64,000 nucleotides of DNA from Sphingomonas sp. MA1305 (GCF_016107325.1 NZ_RCVT01000001.1:744001-808000); one strand, 5' to 3'. Numbered from the stretch's first letter, positions 52,855 through 62,828 are shown. Notes: generated from the sequence alone by a model not told the origin. Program-made: numbers and translations.

Positions 52855-54366
52855 ATGAACGGCATCTACGACGAGGCGCGCCTGGCGCTGCATGCGATCT
52901 GGACGCGACGCTGGCTGGCGCTGGCCGTCGCCTGGGGCGTGTGCGTGCTCGGCTGGTTCTTCGTCAGCCAGATGCCAAGCCGCTACGAATCGCGGGCCCG
53001 CGTCTTCGTACAGATGCAATCGATCCTGCCGCCGACGATGGACGCGCCGGCGGCGCAGGCGCAGCAGGACGTCGACACCGTTCGGCAGACGCTGATCTCC
53101 GCGGTCAATCTGGAGAAGGTGGTGCGCGGCACCGACCTCGCCAACACCGTGTCGAGCGATCGCGACGTCGCCGACCGGGTCGCCGGCCTCGCCTCCGCGA
53201 TCAAGGTCGAGAGCCAGCAGAACAACCTCTTCCAGATCACCACCACCGCCTCCAGCCCGAAGTTGGCGAAGGCGATCACGCAGAAGCTGATCGACATCTT
53301 CGTCGAACAAAATCTCGGCCGGGACCGCAGCCAGACCAGCCAGAGCCTCAGCTTCCTCAACAAGCAGCTCGACCAGTTGCAGGGCCAGCTGACCGACGCA
53401 GAAGCCAAGCGCGCCGACTTCCAGAACCGGTATCTGGGCTCGCTGCCCGGCACCGGCACGGTCAGCGATCGGATCGGCGCTGCGCGCAGTCAGATGGCGC
53501 AGGTCGACAGTGACCTCGCCGCGGCGCAGTCCAGCCTCGCCGCCGTGCAGGGGCAGATGGCCGGCACCGCCCAGACCATTCCCGGCGTCGGCGGCGTCAC
53601 CGGCGGTCCGGCCCGAGCGGCGCTTGCCGCGATTCAGGGCCAGCTCGCCGACGCCCGTGCGCGTGGCTATACCGATCAGCATCCCGACGTCATCGCGCTC
53701 AAGCGCCAGCTCGCCTCGGCGCAGGCCGCGGCGCGCGGCGAACCGGCCGGCGCGGCGGGCGGCGGCACGCCCAATCCGCTCTATTTGTCGCTGCAATCGA
53801 TGGTTGCGGACAAGCAGTCGACGGTCGCCTCGCTGCGGATGCGCAAGGCGCAATTGCAGAGCGATCTCGATCAGCTCAACGCCAAGCTGGCCGGCGATCC
53901 GGAGGTGGCGGCGCAGCAGGGCCAGATCGATCGCGACTATCAGGTGCTGAAGGACCAGTACGACCAGCTGCTCGCGCAGCGTCAGCAGATCGCGATGCGC
54001 GGCCAGGCGCAAACGCAGACCGACAGCGTCAAATTCTCCGTCATCGATCCGCCGACCATGCCGCGGACGCCGACCGCGCCCAATCGCATGCTGCTGCTCA
54101 CTGGCGTGCTGATCGCGGGTCTTGCCGCCGGCATCGGCGCGGCGTTCCTGATGGGGCAGCTGCGCGCGACCTTCGCGACCTCGGCCCAGCTCGAGAAGGC
54201 GACCGGGATGAGCGTCATCGGATCGATCGGCGAGGTGGTGACCCGCGCCCAGTCGGACTTGCGGGCGAAACGACTGAAGCTGTTTCTCGGCGGCACGGCG
54301 GGCCTGGGCGGCGCCTTCGTTCTGCTGCTCTGTGTCGAAGTCTTGCAACGCGGCATGGCGGCCTGA
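52855..54366 (+). CDS. XrtA system polysaccharide chain-length determinant (Wzz-like)
   Basis: A 503-residue inner-membrane polysaccharide co-polymerase. One membrane segment lies at about 18-38 and a second at about 415-437, with a large periplasmic domain between them. Long coiled-coil stretches (SFLNKQLDQLQGQLTDAEAK, then QLDQ- and QIDR-rich helices) form most of it, and PPTMPRTPTAPNR precedes the second membrane helix, as in Wzz proteins. It governs chain length and couples to the kinase encoded next. The kinase domain is not fused here. Confidence 0.9.
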   Translation: MNGIYDEARLALHAIWTRRWLALAVAWGVCVLGWFFVSQMPSRYESRARVFVQMQSILPPTMDAPAAQAQQDVDTVRQTLISAVNLEKVVRGTDLANTVSSDRDVADRVAGLASAIKVESQQNNLFQITTTASSPKLAKAITQKLIDIFVEQNLGRDRSQTSQSLSFLNKQLDQLQGQLTDAEAKRADFQNRYLGSLPGTGTVSDRIGAARSQMAQVDSDLAAAQSSLAAVQGQMAGTAQTIPGVGGVTGGPARAALAAIQGQLADARARGYTDQHPDVIALKRQLASAQAAARGEPAGAAGGGTPNPLYLSLQSMVADKQSTVASLRMRKAQLQSDLDQLNAKLAGDPEVAAQQGQIDRDYQVLKDQYDQLLAQRQQIAMRGQAQTQTDSVKFSVIDPPTMPRTPTAPNRMLLLTGVLIAGLAAGIGAAFLMGQLRATFATSAQLEKATGMSVIGSIGEVVTRAQSDLRAKRLKLFLGGTAGLGGAFVLLLCVEVLQRGMAA

Positions 54367-54372
54367 TCCCTT

Positions 54373-55386
54373 ATGGCGACACCCACTCCCAACCCGTCCT
54401 CGCGGTCCAGCTCGCTGCTCGAGCGGGCGGCGCAGGTCTACGACTTCGGGTCCCACCTTCGCGCGCGGCAGCCGCTCGGGGTGGAGACACCCGGCGCGGC
54501 CTCTGCGTTGCCGGTCCAGCCGCTGCCGGTCGAGCCCGCGATGGTCGAAGACCTCAATTCGCCGACGCTGTTGGCCATCCCGGAGGAACTGCGTGCCCCG
54601 GTCGGGCACGAGCTGCCCGACGATTTCTACGATACGCCCGAACTCTCCGATATTGCGGCGATCGACCGCGGCCTGCTGGCCGAGGCGGGGATGATCGTGC
54701 CCGGTGCCCCGGTCGGTCCGCTCGCCGAAGAGTTCCGGCTGATAAAGCGACAGCTGCTGATCACGCGCGAGCGCATCGCCCGCGATGGCCAGCCGGACAA
54801 GGCACGAACGGTGCTGGTCTGCTCGGCGCGTCCCGGTGACGGCAAGACGTTCAGCGCGATCAATCTGGCGCTGTCGATGGCGGCGGAGCGCGATACCGAG
54901 GTGTTGCTGGTCGATGCCGATTTCGCCAAGCCCGACGTGCTGGCGCAACTCGGGCTGGCCGAGACGCCGGGCCTGCTCGACGCCCTGGCGGACGGCGACC
55001 TCGACGTCGAACAGCTTGTGATCCGCACCGATGTCGGCGGCCTGTCGATCCTGCCGGCGGGTACGCGCACCGCGACGGACACGGAGCTGCTGGCCTCCAA
55101 TCGGACGCGTGCGGTGATCGCCCGGCTGCTGGAGGCCAATCCACGCCGCATCGTCGTGTTCGATTCGCCGCCGGCGCTCGCCGCCTCGCCCGCCGCGGTG
55201 CTGGCGATGCTGGTCGGCCAGGTCATGCTGGTGGTCCGCGCCGACCACACGCCTGAAAGCGAACTGAAGCAGGCGGTGCAGCGGCTCGACGCCTGCGACC
55301 ATATCGCGCTCGTCCTCAACGCCATGTCCTTCGTACCCGGCGCGCAGCGCTTCGGCACCTATTACGGCCAGGAGATCGGCAAGTGA
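54373..55386 (+). CDS. XrtA-associated tyrosine autokinase (BY-kinase)
   Basis: A 337-residue cytoplasmic bacterial tyrosine kinase that pairs with the chain-length protein. Walker A is ARPGDGKTFSA with K158, Walker A' is LLVDADFAKPD (about 175-185), and Walker B is in IVVFDSPPAL. A C-terminal Tyr pair in FGTYYGQEIGK is the likely autophosphorylation cluster. The first 110 residues are Pro/Ala-rich and variable. The gene begins 6 bases after the chain-length gene and its stop overlaps the next start (GTGA). Confidence 0.9.
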   Translation: MATPTPNPSSRSSSLLERAAQVYDFGSHLRARQPLGVETPGAASALPVQPLPVEPAMVEDLNSPTLLAIPEELRAPVGHELPDDFYDTPELSDIAAIDRGLLAEAGMIVPGAPVGPLAEEFRLIKRQLLITRERIARDGQPDKARTVLVCSARPGDGKTFSAINLALSMAAERDTEVLLVDADFAKPDVLAQLGLAETPGLLDALADGDLDVEQLVIRTDVGGLSILPAGTRTATDTELLASNRTRAVIARLLEANPRRIVVFDSPPALAASPAAVLAMLVGQVMLVVRADHTPESELKQAVQRLDACDHIALVLNAMSFVPGAQRFGTYYGQEIGK

Positions 55387-56987
55387 TCCGCCTCCTTCTG
55401 CTTGGCAGCGTCGCGTCGCTCGCGGTCGCGGGGAGCGCCGAGGCACAACAGCGCGGCCGCGTCGCGGTCACCCCCTATATCGAGATCGGCCAGGTGCTCG
55501 TCTCGGACCTCACCAACGACGATACGCTGACCTATTCCAGCCTTGCCGCCGGCGTCGATGTCGCCTCGACTGGTCAGCGGGTCGCCGGACAATTGTCGTA
55601 TCGCTACGAACGCCGCTTTTCCTGGGACAAGAATGTCGGCGACGACGATGTCCACTACGGCCTTGCTCGTGTCTCCGCGCAGCTTGCCCGCGGCCTAAGC
55701 CTGGAGGCGGGAGGCTTGGCGACGCGGGCGCGCTCCGATATTCGCGGCGCCGCACCCGGCGTGATCACCGTCAACGACGTCAACGTCAGCCAGATCTACG
55801 CCGTTTATGGTGGCCCCAGCTACGCGACCCACGCCGGCCCGGCGAGCGTCGTCGCCAGCTATATGGCAGGCTATACCAAGGTGAAGGTGCCGACCTACAC
55901 GGGCATTCCGGGGGGCTCGCCGCGGCTCGACTATTATGACGATAGTTTCGGACAGGTCGCGGGCATCGCGGTGGCGGTGAAGCCCGGCGATGTCGCTCCG
56001 ATCGGCGCGACTTTGAGCGGCGGCTGGCAGCGCGAGGATGCAGGCCAGCTGGACGCGCGTTACGACTCCTGGCGGGTGCGCGGCGACGTGCTGGCGCCGG
56101 TTTCGCCCTATGTCGCGCTGACTGCGGGTGTCGGTTACGAGAAGATCGAGACGAGCGAGCGGTCGCCCCTGTTCACCTCACCCGGCGCCCCGGCGCTGGA
56201 CGGGGCCGGCCGCTACGTCACCGACGAGCGCTCGCCGCGACGCATCGCCTATCGCACCGATGGCGTATATTATGACGCTGGTGTCGTGTGGCGGCCAAAC
56301 CGTCGCCTGTCGGCGGAAGCGCATGTCGGCAAGCGTTACGGTTCCGTCAGCTACACCGGCCTGATGACCTATCAGGCGTCGGAACATGTCGGCTTCGCCG
56401 CCGACGTCTACGATTCGGTGACGACCTTCGGTCAGCAGCTGCGCACCGGTCTATCCAACCTGCCGACCAGCTTCATCTCCGCCCGCGACGCCTATACGCA
56501 GCAATATAACGGCTGCATCTTCTCGACCCGCGGGTCGACGCCGGGCGGCTGCCTGAACGACGTCTTCCAGTCGATCACCACCGCCAGCTATCGCGCCCGC
56601 GGCATCGATGCGGTGCTGTCCGCGACCCGCGGCCGATCGACGTGGGGCGGCGGCGTCGGCTTTGCCAATCGCAAGCTGTATGATCCCGACACGGTGCAGG
56701 GCGTGACCCTCTATGGGGTCGAGGATCAGAGCGTCTACGGCCAGCTGTTCTGGAACCGCACGCTGACTGCGGTGTCGAACATCGACGCCAACGTCTTTGT
56801 CAATTATTACGAGCCGGGCGCGGTCCGCAACGCCGGCGTCTGGTCCTATGGCGCGACGACCAGCTACGGTCGCAGCTTCGGCCGGATCACCACCAGCGCA
56901 ACGGCAGGGCTCTATGCCTTCGATCTGCCGGCGCTGGACACCCAATGGTCCGCGCAGGCGCAGGTCGCCGCGCGCTATTCGTTCTGA
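55383..56987 (+). CDS. PEP-CTERM system-associated outer-membrane beta-barrel protein (TIGR03016 type)
   Basis: A 534-residue predicted outer-membrane barrel. The signal peptide ends AEAQ (about residue 20). The rest alternates amphipathic strands with aromatic girdles (VTPYIEIGQVLVSDLTNDDT and repeated GxxY strands) and ends ARYSF with a terminal Phe. Proteins of this type are found next to XrtA loci, and their role is not established. It starts with GTG overlapping the kinase stop. The ATPase gene begins 13 bases later. Confidence 0.8.
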   Translation: MIRLLLLGSVASLAVAGSAEAQQRGRVAVTPYIEIGQVLVSDLTNDDTLTYSSLAAGVDVASTGQRVAGQLSYRYERRFSWDKNVGDDDVHYGLARVSAQLARGLSLEAGGLATRARSDIRGAAPGVITVNDVNVSQIYAVYGGPSYATHAGPASVVASYMAGYTKVKVPTYTGIPGGSPRLDYYDDSFGQVAGIAVAVKPGDVAPIGATLSGGWQREDAGQLDARYDSWRVRGDVLAPVSPYVALTAGVGYEKIETSERSPLFTSPGAPALDGAGRYVTDERSPRRIAYRTDGVYYDAGVVWRPNRRLSAEAHVGKRYGSVSYTGLMTYQASEHVGFAADVYDSVTTFGQQLRTGLSNLPTSFISARDAYTQQYNGCIFSTRGSTPGGCLNDVFQSITTASYRARGIDAVLSATRGRSTWGGGVGFANRKLYDPDTVQGVTLYGVEDQSVYGQLFWNRTLTAVSNIDANVFVNYYEPGAVRNAGVWSYGATTSYGRSFGRITTSATAGLYAFDLPALDTQWSAQAQVAARYSF

Positions 56988-56999
56988 TCGGGGGCAGGC

Positions 57000-58250
57000 A
57001 TGTACGAGGAACATTTCGGCCTGACGGGGCGCCCCTTCCAGCTGACGCCGGATGCGCGCTTCTGGTATGAGACGGCGACGCATCGCAAGGCGATGGCCTA
57101 TCTGGGTTACGGGTTGACGCAGGGCGAGGGGTTCATCGTGGTCACCGGCGATGTCGGTGCCGGCAAGACCACCCTGGTCGGTCATCTGACCGAGCAGCTC
57201 GACCGCGCAGCGCTGAATGTCGTGACGATCGTGTCGACCGCGATCCAGGCGGACGACCTGCTGCGTATCGTCGCCGGCGGGCTGGGCGTCGATCCGGCCG
57301 GACTCACCAAGGCCCAGCTGCTGACCGCGATCGAGCGCGGCCTGCATGCGGTGGCCCGCTCCGGCCGCCGCACGTTGCTGATCGTCGACGAGGTGCAGGC
57401 GCTGCCGGTGGAGTCGATCGAAGAACTGCGCATGCTGTCGAACTTCCAGGCGGGCGGCCATGCTTTGCTGCAGATCCTGCTGCTCGGCCAGCCGGAGTTC
57501 CGCGACCGGCTGCACGGTTCGGCGCGGCTCGAACAGTTGCGCCAGCGGGTCATCGCGATCCACCATCTCGATCCGATGGAGCCCGGCGAAGTCGCCGATT
57601 ACATAGCGCACCGCCTGTCGCTGGTCGGTTGGCAGGGGCGGCCGGATTTCACCGAGGATGCCTTCGACGCGCTGTACCAGGGATCGGGCGGCGTGCCCCG
57701 CCGGCTCAACCTGCTCGCCGGGCGGGTGATGCTGCAGGCGGCGATCGAGGATCTGACGCTGATCGATGCCGGGGTGGTGGGCAACGTGCTGCGCGACCTC
57801 CACGCCGATCTGCCGATCTTGGCGCCGGAAGCGGCGGAGCCGCCGGCCGTTGGCGTGGATAACGACAGCTTTGACGACACGGCGGTACCGCGCGCGACGC
57901 GCACCGAGCCGGACATGGCCAAGGAGGCGGCTGAGCCGGCGCCGGTTACGCTCGACGATAGCGACGACCGAGTGCGGCGCTTCGTGCCGCGCACCCCGCG
58001 CTGGCTGGAGATCGACACGGCGGGGCCAGAAGCGGCCGTCGCGCACGTCGAAGCCGGTGTCGATGCCTTGGCTGAGCGTGTTGTCGCACTCGAGGCGCGG
58101 ATCGAGGAGCAGGAGGCCGCGCTGCGCCGCGTGCTGACCTTGCTGGTCGACTGGGTCGAAAGCGACCGCAGCGACGCGCCATCCGCGACCGCGGTCGCGA
58201 CCGCCGCCATGCCGATCCGCAATCCGAATGCGTGGGACGATGCGGCCTGA
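57000..58250 (+). CDS. XrtA-associated AAA ATPase (ExeA-like)
   Basis: A 416-residue ATPase of the ExeA/GspA-like group. It opens MYEEHFGLTGRPFQLTPDAR. Walker A is GDVGAGKTT (50-58), Walker B is LLIVDEVQAL (about 124), followed by GQPEFRDRL sensor motifs. The conserved AAA part ends near 275; the rest is acidic and low-complexity with a C-terminal coiled coil (ERVVALEARIEEQEAALRRV). It is thought to work in polysaccharide export or assembly. The deacetylase start lies inside its last 11 bases. Confidence 0.88.
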   Translation: MYEEHFGLTGRPFQLTPDARFWYETATHRKAMAYLGYGLTQGEGFIVVTGDVGAGKTTLVGHLTEQLDRAALNVVTIVSTAIQADDLLRIVAGGLGVDPAGLTKAQLLTAIERGLHAVARSGRRTLLIVDEVQALPVESIEELRMLSNFQAGGHALLQILLLGQPEFRDRLHGSARLEQLRQRVIAIHHLDPMEPGEVADYIAHRLSLVGWQGRPDFTEDAFDALYQGSGGVPRRLNLLAGRVMLQAAIEDLTLIDAGVVGNVLRDLHADLPILAPEAAEPPAVGVDNDSFDDTAVPRATRTEPDMAKEAAEPAPVTLDDSDDRVRRFVPRTPRWLEIDTAGPEAAVAHVEAGVDALAERVVALEARIEEQEAALRRVLTLLVDWVESDRSDAPSATAVATAAMPIRNPNAWDDAA

Positions 58251-59085
58251 TCGCGTCCTCAACGGCCTGTCGGTCGACGTCGAGGAATGGTTCCAGGTCG
58301 GCGCCTTCGAACGAGTCATCGACAAGGCGAACTGGGACAGCCTCGGCTCGCGCGTCGAGGCGAACACCGGCGCGGTGCTCGATCTGTTCGCGGCAGCGGG
58401 CGTGCAGGCGACCTTCTTCACCCTGGGCTGGGTTGCGGAACGCCATCCGCGGCTGATCCGGCGCATCGTCGCGGCGGGGCATGAAATCGCCAGTCATGGC
58501 TGGGATCATCGCCGCGTGTTCACCATGGATGCGGCGACCTTCCGGGACGATCTCGCCCGCGCCAGGGTCGCGCTGGAGGATGCGGCTGGCGCGGCGGTGA
58601 CCGGCTATCGCGCGCCAAGCTTCTCGATCGATCAGCGCACCCCTTGGGCACATGCCGAACTGGCGGCGGCGGGCTATCGTTATTCGTCCAGCGTCGCGCC
58701 GGTGCGTCATGATCATTACGGCTGGCGGGATGCACCGCGCTTCGCCTTTCGGCCGATTGCCGGCAGCGACCTGATCGAATTGCCGGTGACGGTGGCGAGC
58801 ATCGGCGGCCGCCATCTGGCGACGGGCGGCGGCTTTTTCCGGATGCTGCCTGCCGCCCTGACCGATTTCGCGGTGCGCCAGGTCAATGCCGAGCGTCAGC
58901 CCGCGGTCTTCTATTTCCATCCATGGGAGGTCGATCCCGACCAGCCGCGGGTGCGGAACGCGCCGTTGCGCTCGCGGGTGCGCCATTATTCACGGCTGGC
59001 GGCAATGGCGGGCAAGCTCGACGGCCTGATCGCGCGGCACCGCTGGGGGCGCGTCGATGCGGTGGTGGCACAGGTGGCGGTGTGA
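58240..59085 (+). CDS. XrtA system polysaccharide deacetylase
   Basis: A 281-residue NodB-fold (carbohydrate esterase 4) enzyme that removes acetyl groups from a polysaccharide. SVDVEEWF carries the catalytic Asp region, TFFTLGWVAERHP follows, and metal ligands are in ASHGWDHRRV (two His). A C-terminal His is in FYFHPWEVDPDQPR. The lack of a signal peptide is normal for the XrtA-linked group. The start at 58240 overlaps the ATPase gene; an ATG at 58228 would add four residues. Confidence 0.92.
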   Translation: MRPDRVLNGLSVDVEEWFQVGAFERVIDKANWDSLGSRVEANTGAVLDLFAAAGVQATFFTLGWVAERHPRLIRRIVAAGHEIASHGWDHRRVFTMDAATFRDDLARARVALEDAAGAAVTGYRAPSFSIDQRTPWAHAELAAAGYRYSSSVAPVRHDHYGWRDAPRFAFRPIAGSDLIELPVTVASIGGRHLATGGGFFRMLPAALTDFAVRQVNAERQPAVFYFHPWEVDPDQPRVRNAPLRSRVRHYSRLAAMAGKLDGLIARHRWGRVDAVVAQVAV

Positions 59086-60116
59086 CGGTTGCGCCCGCCG
59101 TCCGGGTGGTCGATCTGCGCGACGGCCGCGAAGCGGCACGGATTGACGCCTTCGTACGCGAATCAGCCGGGGCGACGCCCTTCCACTTGAGCGGCTGGAG
59201 CCGGGCGGTGGCGGACGGCACCGGACAGCGTGCCCATTATCTGGTCGCGGAAAGCGTCGGTGGCACGCCGATCGGCGTGCTGCCGTTGACGGCCATGCGG
59301 TCGCCGTTGTTCGGCAAGGCGCTGGTGTCGGCGGCGTTCGCCGTCGACGGGGGCGTGCTGGGCGGGGGTGGCGAGGCATTGGCGGCGGCGGCATGGGCGC
59401 TGGCAGGCCGGCTCGGCTGTCCTTCGGTGGAGCTGCGTGGCGGTGTTCTGCCTGAAGGATGGGCGGTCGATGCGACCAGCTACCTCGGCTTCGTGCGCGA
59501 TCTCGCGCCGGACGACGATACGCAACTGCTCGCCATTCCACGCAAGCAACGGGCAGAAGTGCGCAAGAGTCTCGACGCCGACCTTACAGTTACCACGGGT
59601 TTCGCGACCGGCGATCTGGCGGACCAATATCGCGTCTATGCGGAATCGGTGCGTAACCTCGGTACGCCGGTCTTTCCCGCGCGGCTGTTCCGCGCCGTCG
59701 CCGCGGCGCTCGACAGCGACGTCCTGACGGTTCGCCACCGCGGCACGCCGATCGCCAGTGTCCTCAGCCTGTACTTCAACGGAACCGTCTATCCCTATTG
59801 GGGTGGCGGGACCGCGGCAGCGCGGACGCTGCGCGCCAACGACCGGATGTACTATGCACTGATGCAACACGCCCGCGAGCGCGGCTGCACGCGCTTCGAC
59901 TTCGGCCGTTCGAAGACGGGAACCGGGGCGGCGGCGTTCAAGAAGAATTGGGGCTTCGAACCCGTGCCGCGCCTCTATGCCACCCGACAGGAAGGTGCGG
60001 CGCGCGAGGTCAATCCGCTCAACCCCAAATATGCGCTGATGGTGCGCAGCTGGAAGCGGCTGCCCTTGCCCGTCGCCAATCTGATCGGCCCATGGATCGC
60101 GCGCGGTCTGGGGTGA
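59082..60116 (+). CDS. FemAB-family XrtA/PEP-CTERM-associated protein
   Basis: A 344-residue double-GNAT protein of the FemAB-like XrtA-associated family. The first acyltransferase-like half has FHLSGWSRAVADGTG and the second has LFRAVAAALDSDVLTVRHRG, YPYWGGGTAAARTLRAND and FDFGRSKTGTGAAAFKKNWG. Related FemX proteins move aminoacyl groups from tRNA; here the acceptor may be a polysaccharide or a PEP-CTERM protein, which is inference. It starts with GTG overlapping the deacetylase stop. Confidence 0.88.
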   Translation: MTVAPAVRVVDLRDGREAARIDAFVRESAGATPFHLSGWSRAVADGTGQRAHYLVAESVGGTPIGVLPLTAMRSPLFGKALVSAAFAVDGGVLGGGGEALAAAAWALAGRLGCPSVELRGGVLPEGWAVDATSYLGFVRDLAPDDDTQLLAIPRKQRAEVRKSLDADLTVTTGFATGDLADQYRVYAESVRNLGTPVFPARLFRAVAAALDSDVLTVRHRGTPIASVLSLYFNGTVYPYWGGGTAAARTLRANDRMYYALMQHARERGCTRFDFGRSKTGTGAAAFKKNWGFEPVPRLYATRQEGAAREVNPLNPKYALMVRSWKRLPLPVANLIGPWIARGLG

Positions 60117-61303
60117 TGGACATCCTGTTCCTGGCGCATCGCGTACCGTTCCCGCCCGATCGCGGCGACAAGATCCGCAGCTATCACATCCTGCGCCATC
60201 TCGTCGCCCGCGCGCGGGTCCATCTGGTCGCCTTCACCGAAGACGATAGGGATACTGAACTGCCCGCCGATCTGGCGGCGATGCTCGCCAGCGCGACGAT
60301 CGTGCGGCGCCGCAAGGCGCGCGCGTTAGCCGCGGTGGAAGCGCTGGCGACCGGCCGCCCGGTGTCGCTCGCCGCCTTCGCCAGCGGGGCGATGCGTCGC
60401 GCGGTGAGGCGTGTGTTGGCGGCCAACCCGATCACGCGTGTCTACTGCTTCTCCGGCCAGATGGCGCAATATCTCGACACCCGTACGGCGCCGATGGCGG
60501 TGATGGATTTCGTCGACGTGGATTCGGCGAAGTTCGCCGGATACGCCGGACAGGGCTCCCCGCCGATGCGCTGGCTGATGCGGCGCGAAACCCGCGTCCT
60601 CGGTAGGTTCGAACGCTCCATGTCTGCTCGCGTCGACGCCAGCCTGTTCGTCAGCGAAGCGGAGGCGGCGCTCTTTCGGCAGGGCGGGGGGCGCGGTGCC
60701 GTGCATGTCGTCGAGAACGGTATCGACGCTGCGCATTTCGATCCGTCTGATGTCGAGCCGATCGACGGCCCTGGTCCAACGATCGTCTTCACCGGGCAGA
60801 TGGACTATCCCCCCAACGTCGAGGCGGCCGTCTGGTTCGCCGAGGCGATCATGCCGATCATCCGCCGCAGCCAGCCCCAAGCCCGGTTCGCGATCGTCGG
60901 TCGGCAGCCGACCGCCGCCGTCCGTGGCCTGGCCGGCGAGGGGGTGATCGTCACCGGCGCGGTTGATGACGTCCGTCCGTGGCTGGCGGCGGCGGCGGTC
61001 TGCGTCGCGCCGCTCAGGCTGGCACGCGGCATCCAGAACAAGGTGCTGGAGGCGATGGCAATGGCACGGCCCGTCGTCGCCAGTGCGGCCGCCGCCGAGG
61101 GCATCGACCATCTCGGCACGATTCGCGTCGCCGATACGACGGAGGATCATGCCGCGGCGGTACTGGCATTGATCGCGGACAGGGATGATGCATCGGCGCT
61201 GGGGCGGCTCGCCCGCATGCAGGTTATGGCGCGCTATGCCTGGCCGGCGCGGCTGCAGCCACTGGATACCCTGCTCGGCCTAGATGTGCGGGCGGCGGCA
61301 TGA
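60116..61303 (+). CDS. XrtA/PEP-CTERM system glycosyltransferase (TIGR03087 type)
   Basis: A 395-residue GT4-type glycosyltransferase of two Rossmann domains. It opens MDILFLAHRVPFPPDRGDKI, a strong family signature. VSEAEAALFR and NGIDAAHFDP mark the middle, and IVFTGQMDYPPNVEA and RGIQNKVLEAMAMARPVV are donor-binding motifs. It should add a sugar to the growing repeat unit on the inner-membrane carrier. The ATG at 60116 shares its A with the FemAB stop, and its own stop overlaps the xrtA start (ATGA). Confidence 0.92.
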   Translation: MDILFLAHRVPFPPDRGDKIRSYHILRHLVARARVHLVAFTEDDRDTELPADLAAMLASATIVRRRKARALAAVEALATGRPVSLAAFASGAMRRAVRRVLAANPITRVYCFSGQMAQYLDTRTAPMAVMDFVDVDSAKFAGYAGQGSPPMRWLMRRETRVLGRFERSMSARVDASLFVSEAEAALFRQGGGRGAVHVVENGIDAAHFDPSDVEPIDGPGPTIVFTGQMDYPPNVEAAVWFAEAIMPIIRRSQPQARFAIVGRQPTAAVRGLAGEGVIVTGAVDDVRPWLAAAAVCVAPLRLARGIQNKVLEAMAMARPVVASAAAAEGIDHLGTIRVADTTEDHAAAVLALIADRDDASALGRLARMQVMARYAWPARLQPLDTLLGLDVRAAA

Positions 61304-62826
61304 CGATCGCGATGACCGTCGCGCCGAAGCCCGCGGTGAGCCCTTGGCGGCGGCAGTCGCTGGCGCTGGTGCTGGCCAGTGCGGCGATGCTGCTGGTATT
61401 CCGTGCCGACGTCGTCCGACTCGTCACGATCTGGTGGACCAGTACCACCTTCGGCCACTGCCTATTCATCGGACCGGTCATCGCCTGGCTGGTATGGCAG
61501 CGGCGCGGCGAGCTGAGCGCGCTGCTCCCGGTCGCCTGGTGGCCCGGCCTGACGGTCGTCGCCATTGGTGGGCTCTGCTGGGCGCTTGGCGAGGCGGGCG
61601 GGGTGAGCTTCGCCCGCCAATTGGGCGTGATCGTCATGCTGCAGGGCGCCTGCGTCACCCTGTTCGGCCCGCAGGTCACGCGTGGGCTGCTGTTCCCGCT
61701 GGGCTATGCGCTGTTCCTCGTCCCGTTCGGCGAGGAATTGGAACCGCCGTTGCAGCAAGTGACAGTAGCGATGGTGATGCCCCTGCTGCACCTGTTCGGG
61801 GTGCCGGCGAGCTCGAACGGCGTACTGATCCATGCCGGTCGCTACTGGTTCGAGGTGGCGGAGGCGTGTTCGGGCGCTAAATTCGTGATCGCAATGATCG
61901 CTTTCGCCGCTTTGGTTGCCAACGTCTGCTTCAGCCGCTGGCGGCGGCGGGCGATCTTCCTTGCGGTCAGCCTGGTTGTACCGGTGCTCGCCAACGGCGT
62001 CCGCGCCTTCGCCACCATCTATGCCGCGCATCTGACCGACGTCGAAACGGCGACCGGATTCGACCATATCGTCTATGGCTGGCTGTTCTTCGGGCTCATC
62101 ATGGCGGCGGTGCTGGCGATCGGCTGGCGCTGGTTCGACCGGGCTCCCGACGCGCCCGCGTTCGATCCCGCGCATCTGCCGACGCCGCGTGGCGGCATCA
62201 TCGCGACGCCGATCGCGGTGCTGCTGGTCGTCGCGGCGGCAGCGGTCTGGCCGGTGTGGACCGCCGCCACCGCTCGGCCGGCGCCGTTGCCGGCAAGGGT
62301 CGACCTGCCCAAGCTCAGCGGCTGGCAACGCGCTCCGCTGAGCCGGACTGCGCCGTGGCAGCCTTATTATCCCGGTGCCGACCATTATCTGTTCGGACGC
62401 TATGCGCGGGGTGCCGCCGCGGTCGATCTCGCTGTCGCAGTGTTCGGATCGCAGGGCGAGGGGCACAAGATCGGCGCCTTCGGCACCGGCGTGCTGCGCG
62501 AGGAGGATCGCTGGATCCGGGTCGGCGACACCGCGCCGATCGCCGAGGGCGCGGTGATGCGGATTACGGCGCCCGGTTCCCGCCGACGCACGGTGGAGCG
62601 GCTCGTCGCGACGTGGTACGTCGTCGGCGACACGATAATGGCGGACGAGCGGCGGGTGAAGTTTCAGACGATGAAGGCGCGGCTGTTCGGTGGCTCGCCG
62701 CGCGCGGTGGCGGTCCATCTGTCGGCGGAGATCACACCCGGTCGCGATGCGCGCGCCGACATCGCGGCCCTGGCCGCGGCGATCGGCCCGATGGATGCCT
62801 TTGCCGACCGCATCGCAGGCCTTTAG
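61300..62826 (+). CDS. xrtA: Exosortase A fused to EpsI domain
   Basis: A 508-residue protein. The N-terminal exosortase has eight membrane segments and the catalytic set C190 (EACSGAKF), R235 (NGVRAF) and H256 (FDHIVYGW). It cuts and probably transfers PEP-CTERM proteins at the inner membrane. After a ninth membrane segment (about 295-315) a periplasmic EpsI (DUF3485) domain follows from about 320 (LPKLSGWQRAPLS, then VFGSQGEGHKIGAFGTGVL). The fused form is common in alphaproteobacterial XrtA loci. No PEP-CTERM substrate is encoded in this window. Confidence 0.93.
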   Translation: MTIAMTVAPKPAVSPWRRQSLALVLASAAMLLVFRADVVRLVTIWWTSTTFGHCLFIGPVIAWLVWQRRGELSALLPVAWWPGLTVVAIGGLCWALGEAGGVSFARQLGVIVMLQGACVTLFGPQVTRGLLFPLGYALFLVPFGEELEPPLQQVTVAMVMPLLHLFGVPASSNGVLIHAGRYWFEVAEACSGAKFVIAMIAFAALVANVCFSRWRRRAIFLAVSLVVPVLANGVRAFATIYAAHLTDVETATGFDHIVYGWLFFGLIMAAVLAIGWRWFDRAPDAPAFDPAHLPTPRGGIIATPIAVLLVVAAAAVWPVWTAATARPAPLPARVDLPKLSGWQRAPLSRTAPWQPYYPGADHYLFGRYARGAAAVDLAVAVFGSQGEGHKIGAFGTGVLREEDRWIRVGDTAPIAEGAVMRITAPGSRRRTVERLVATWYVVGDTIMADERRVKFQTMKARLFGGSPRAVAVHLSAEITPGRDARADIAALAAAIGPMDAFADRIAGL

Positions 62827-62828
62827 CC

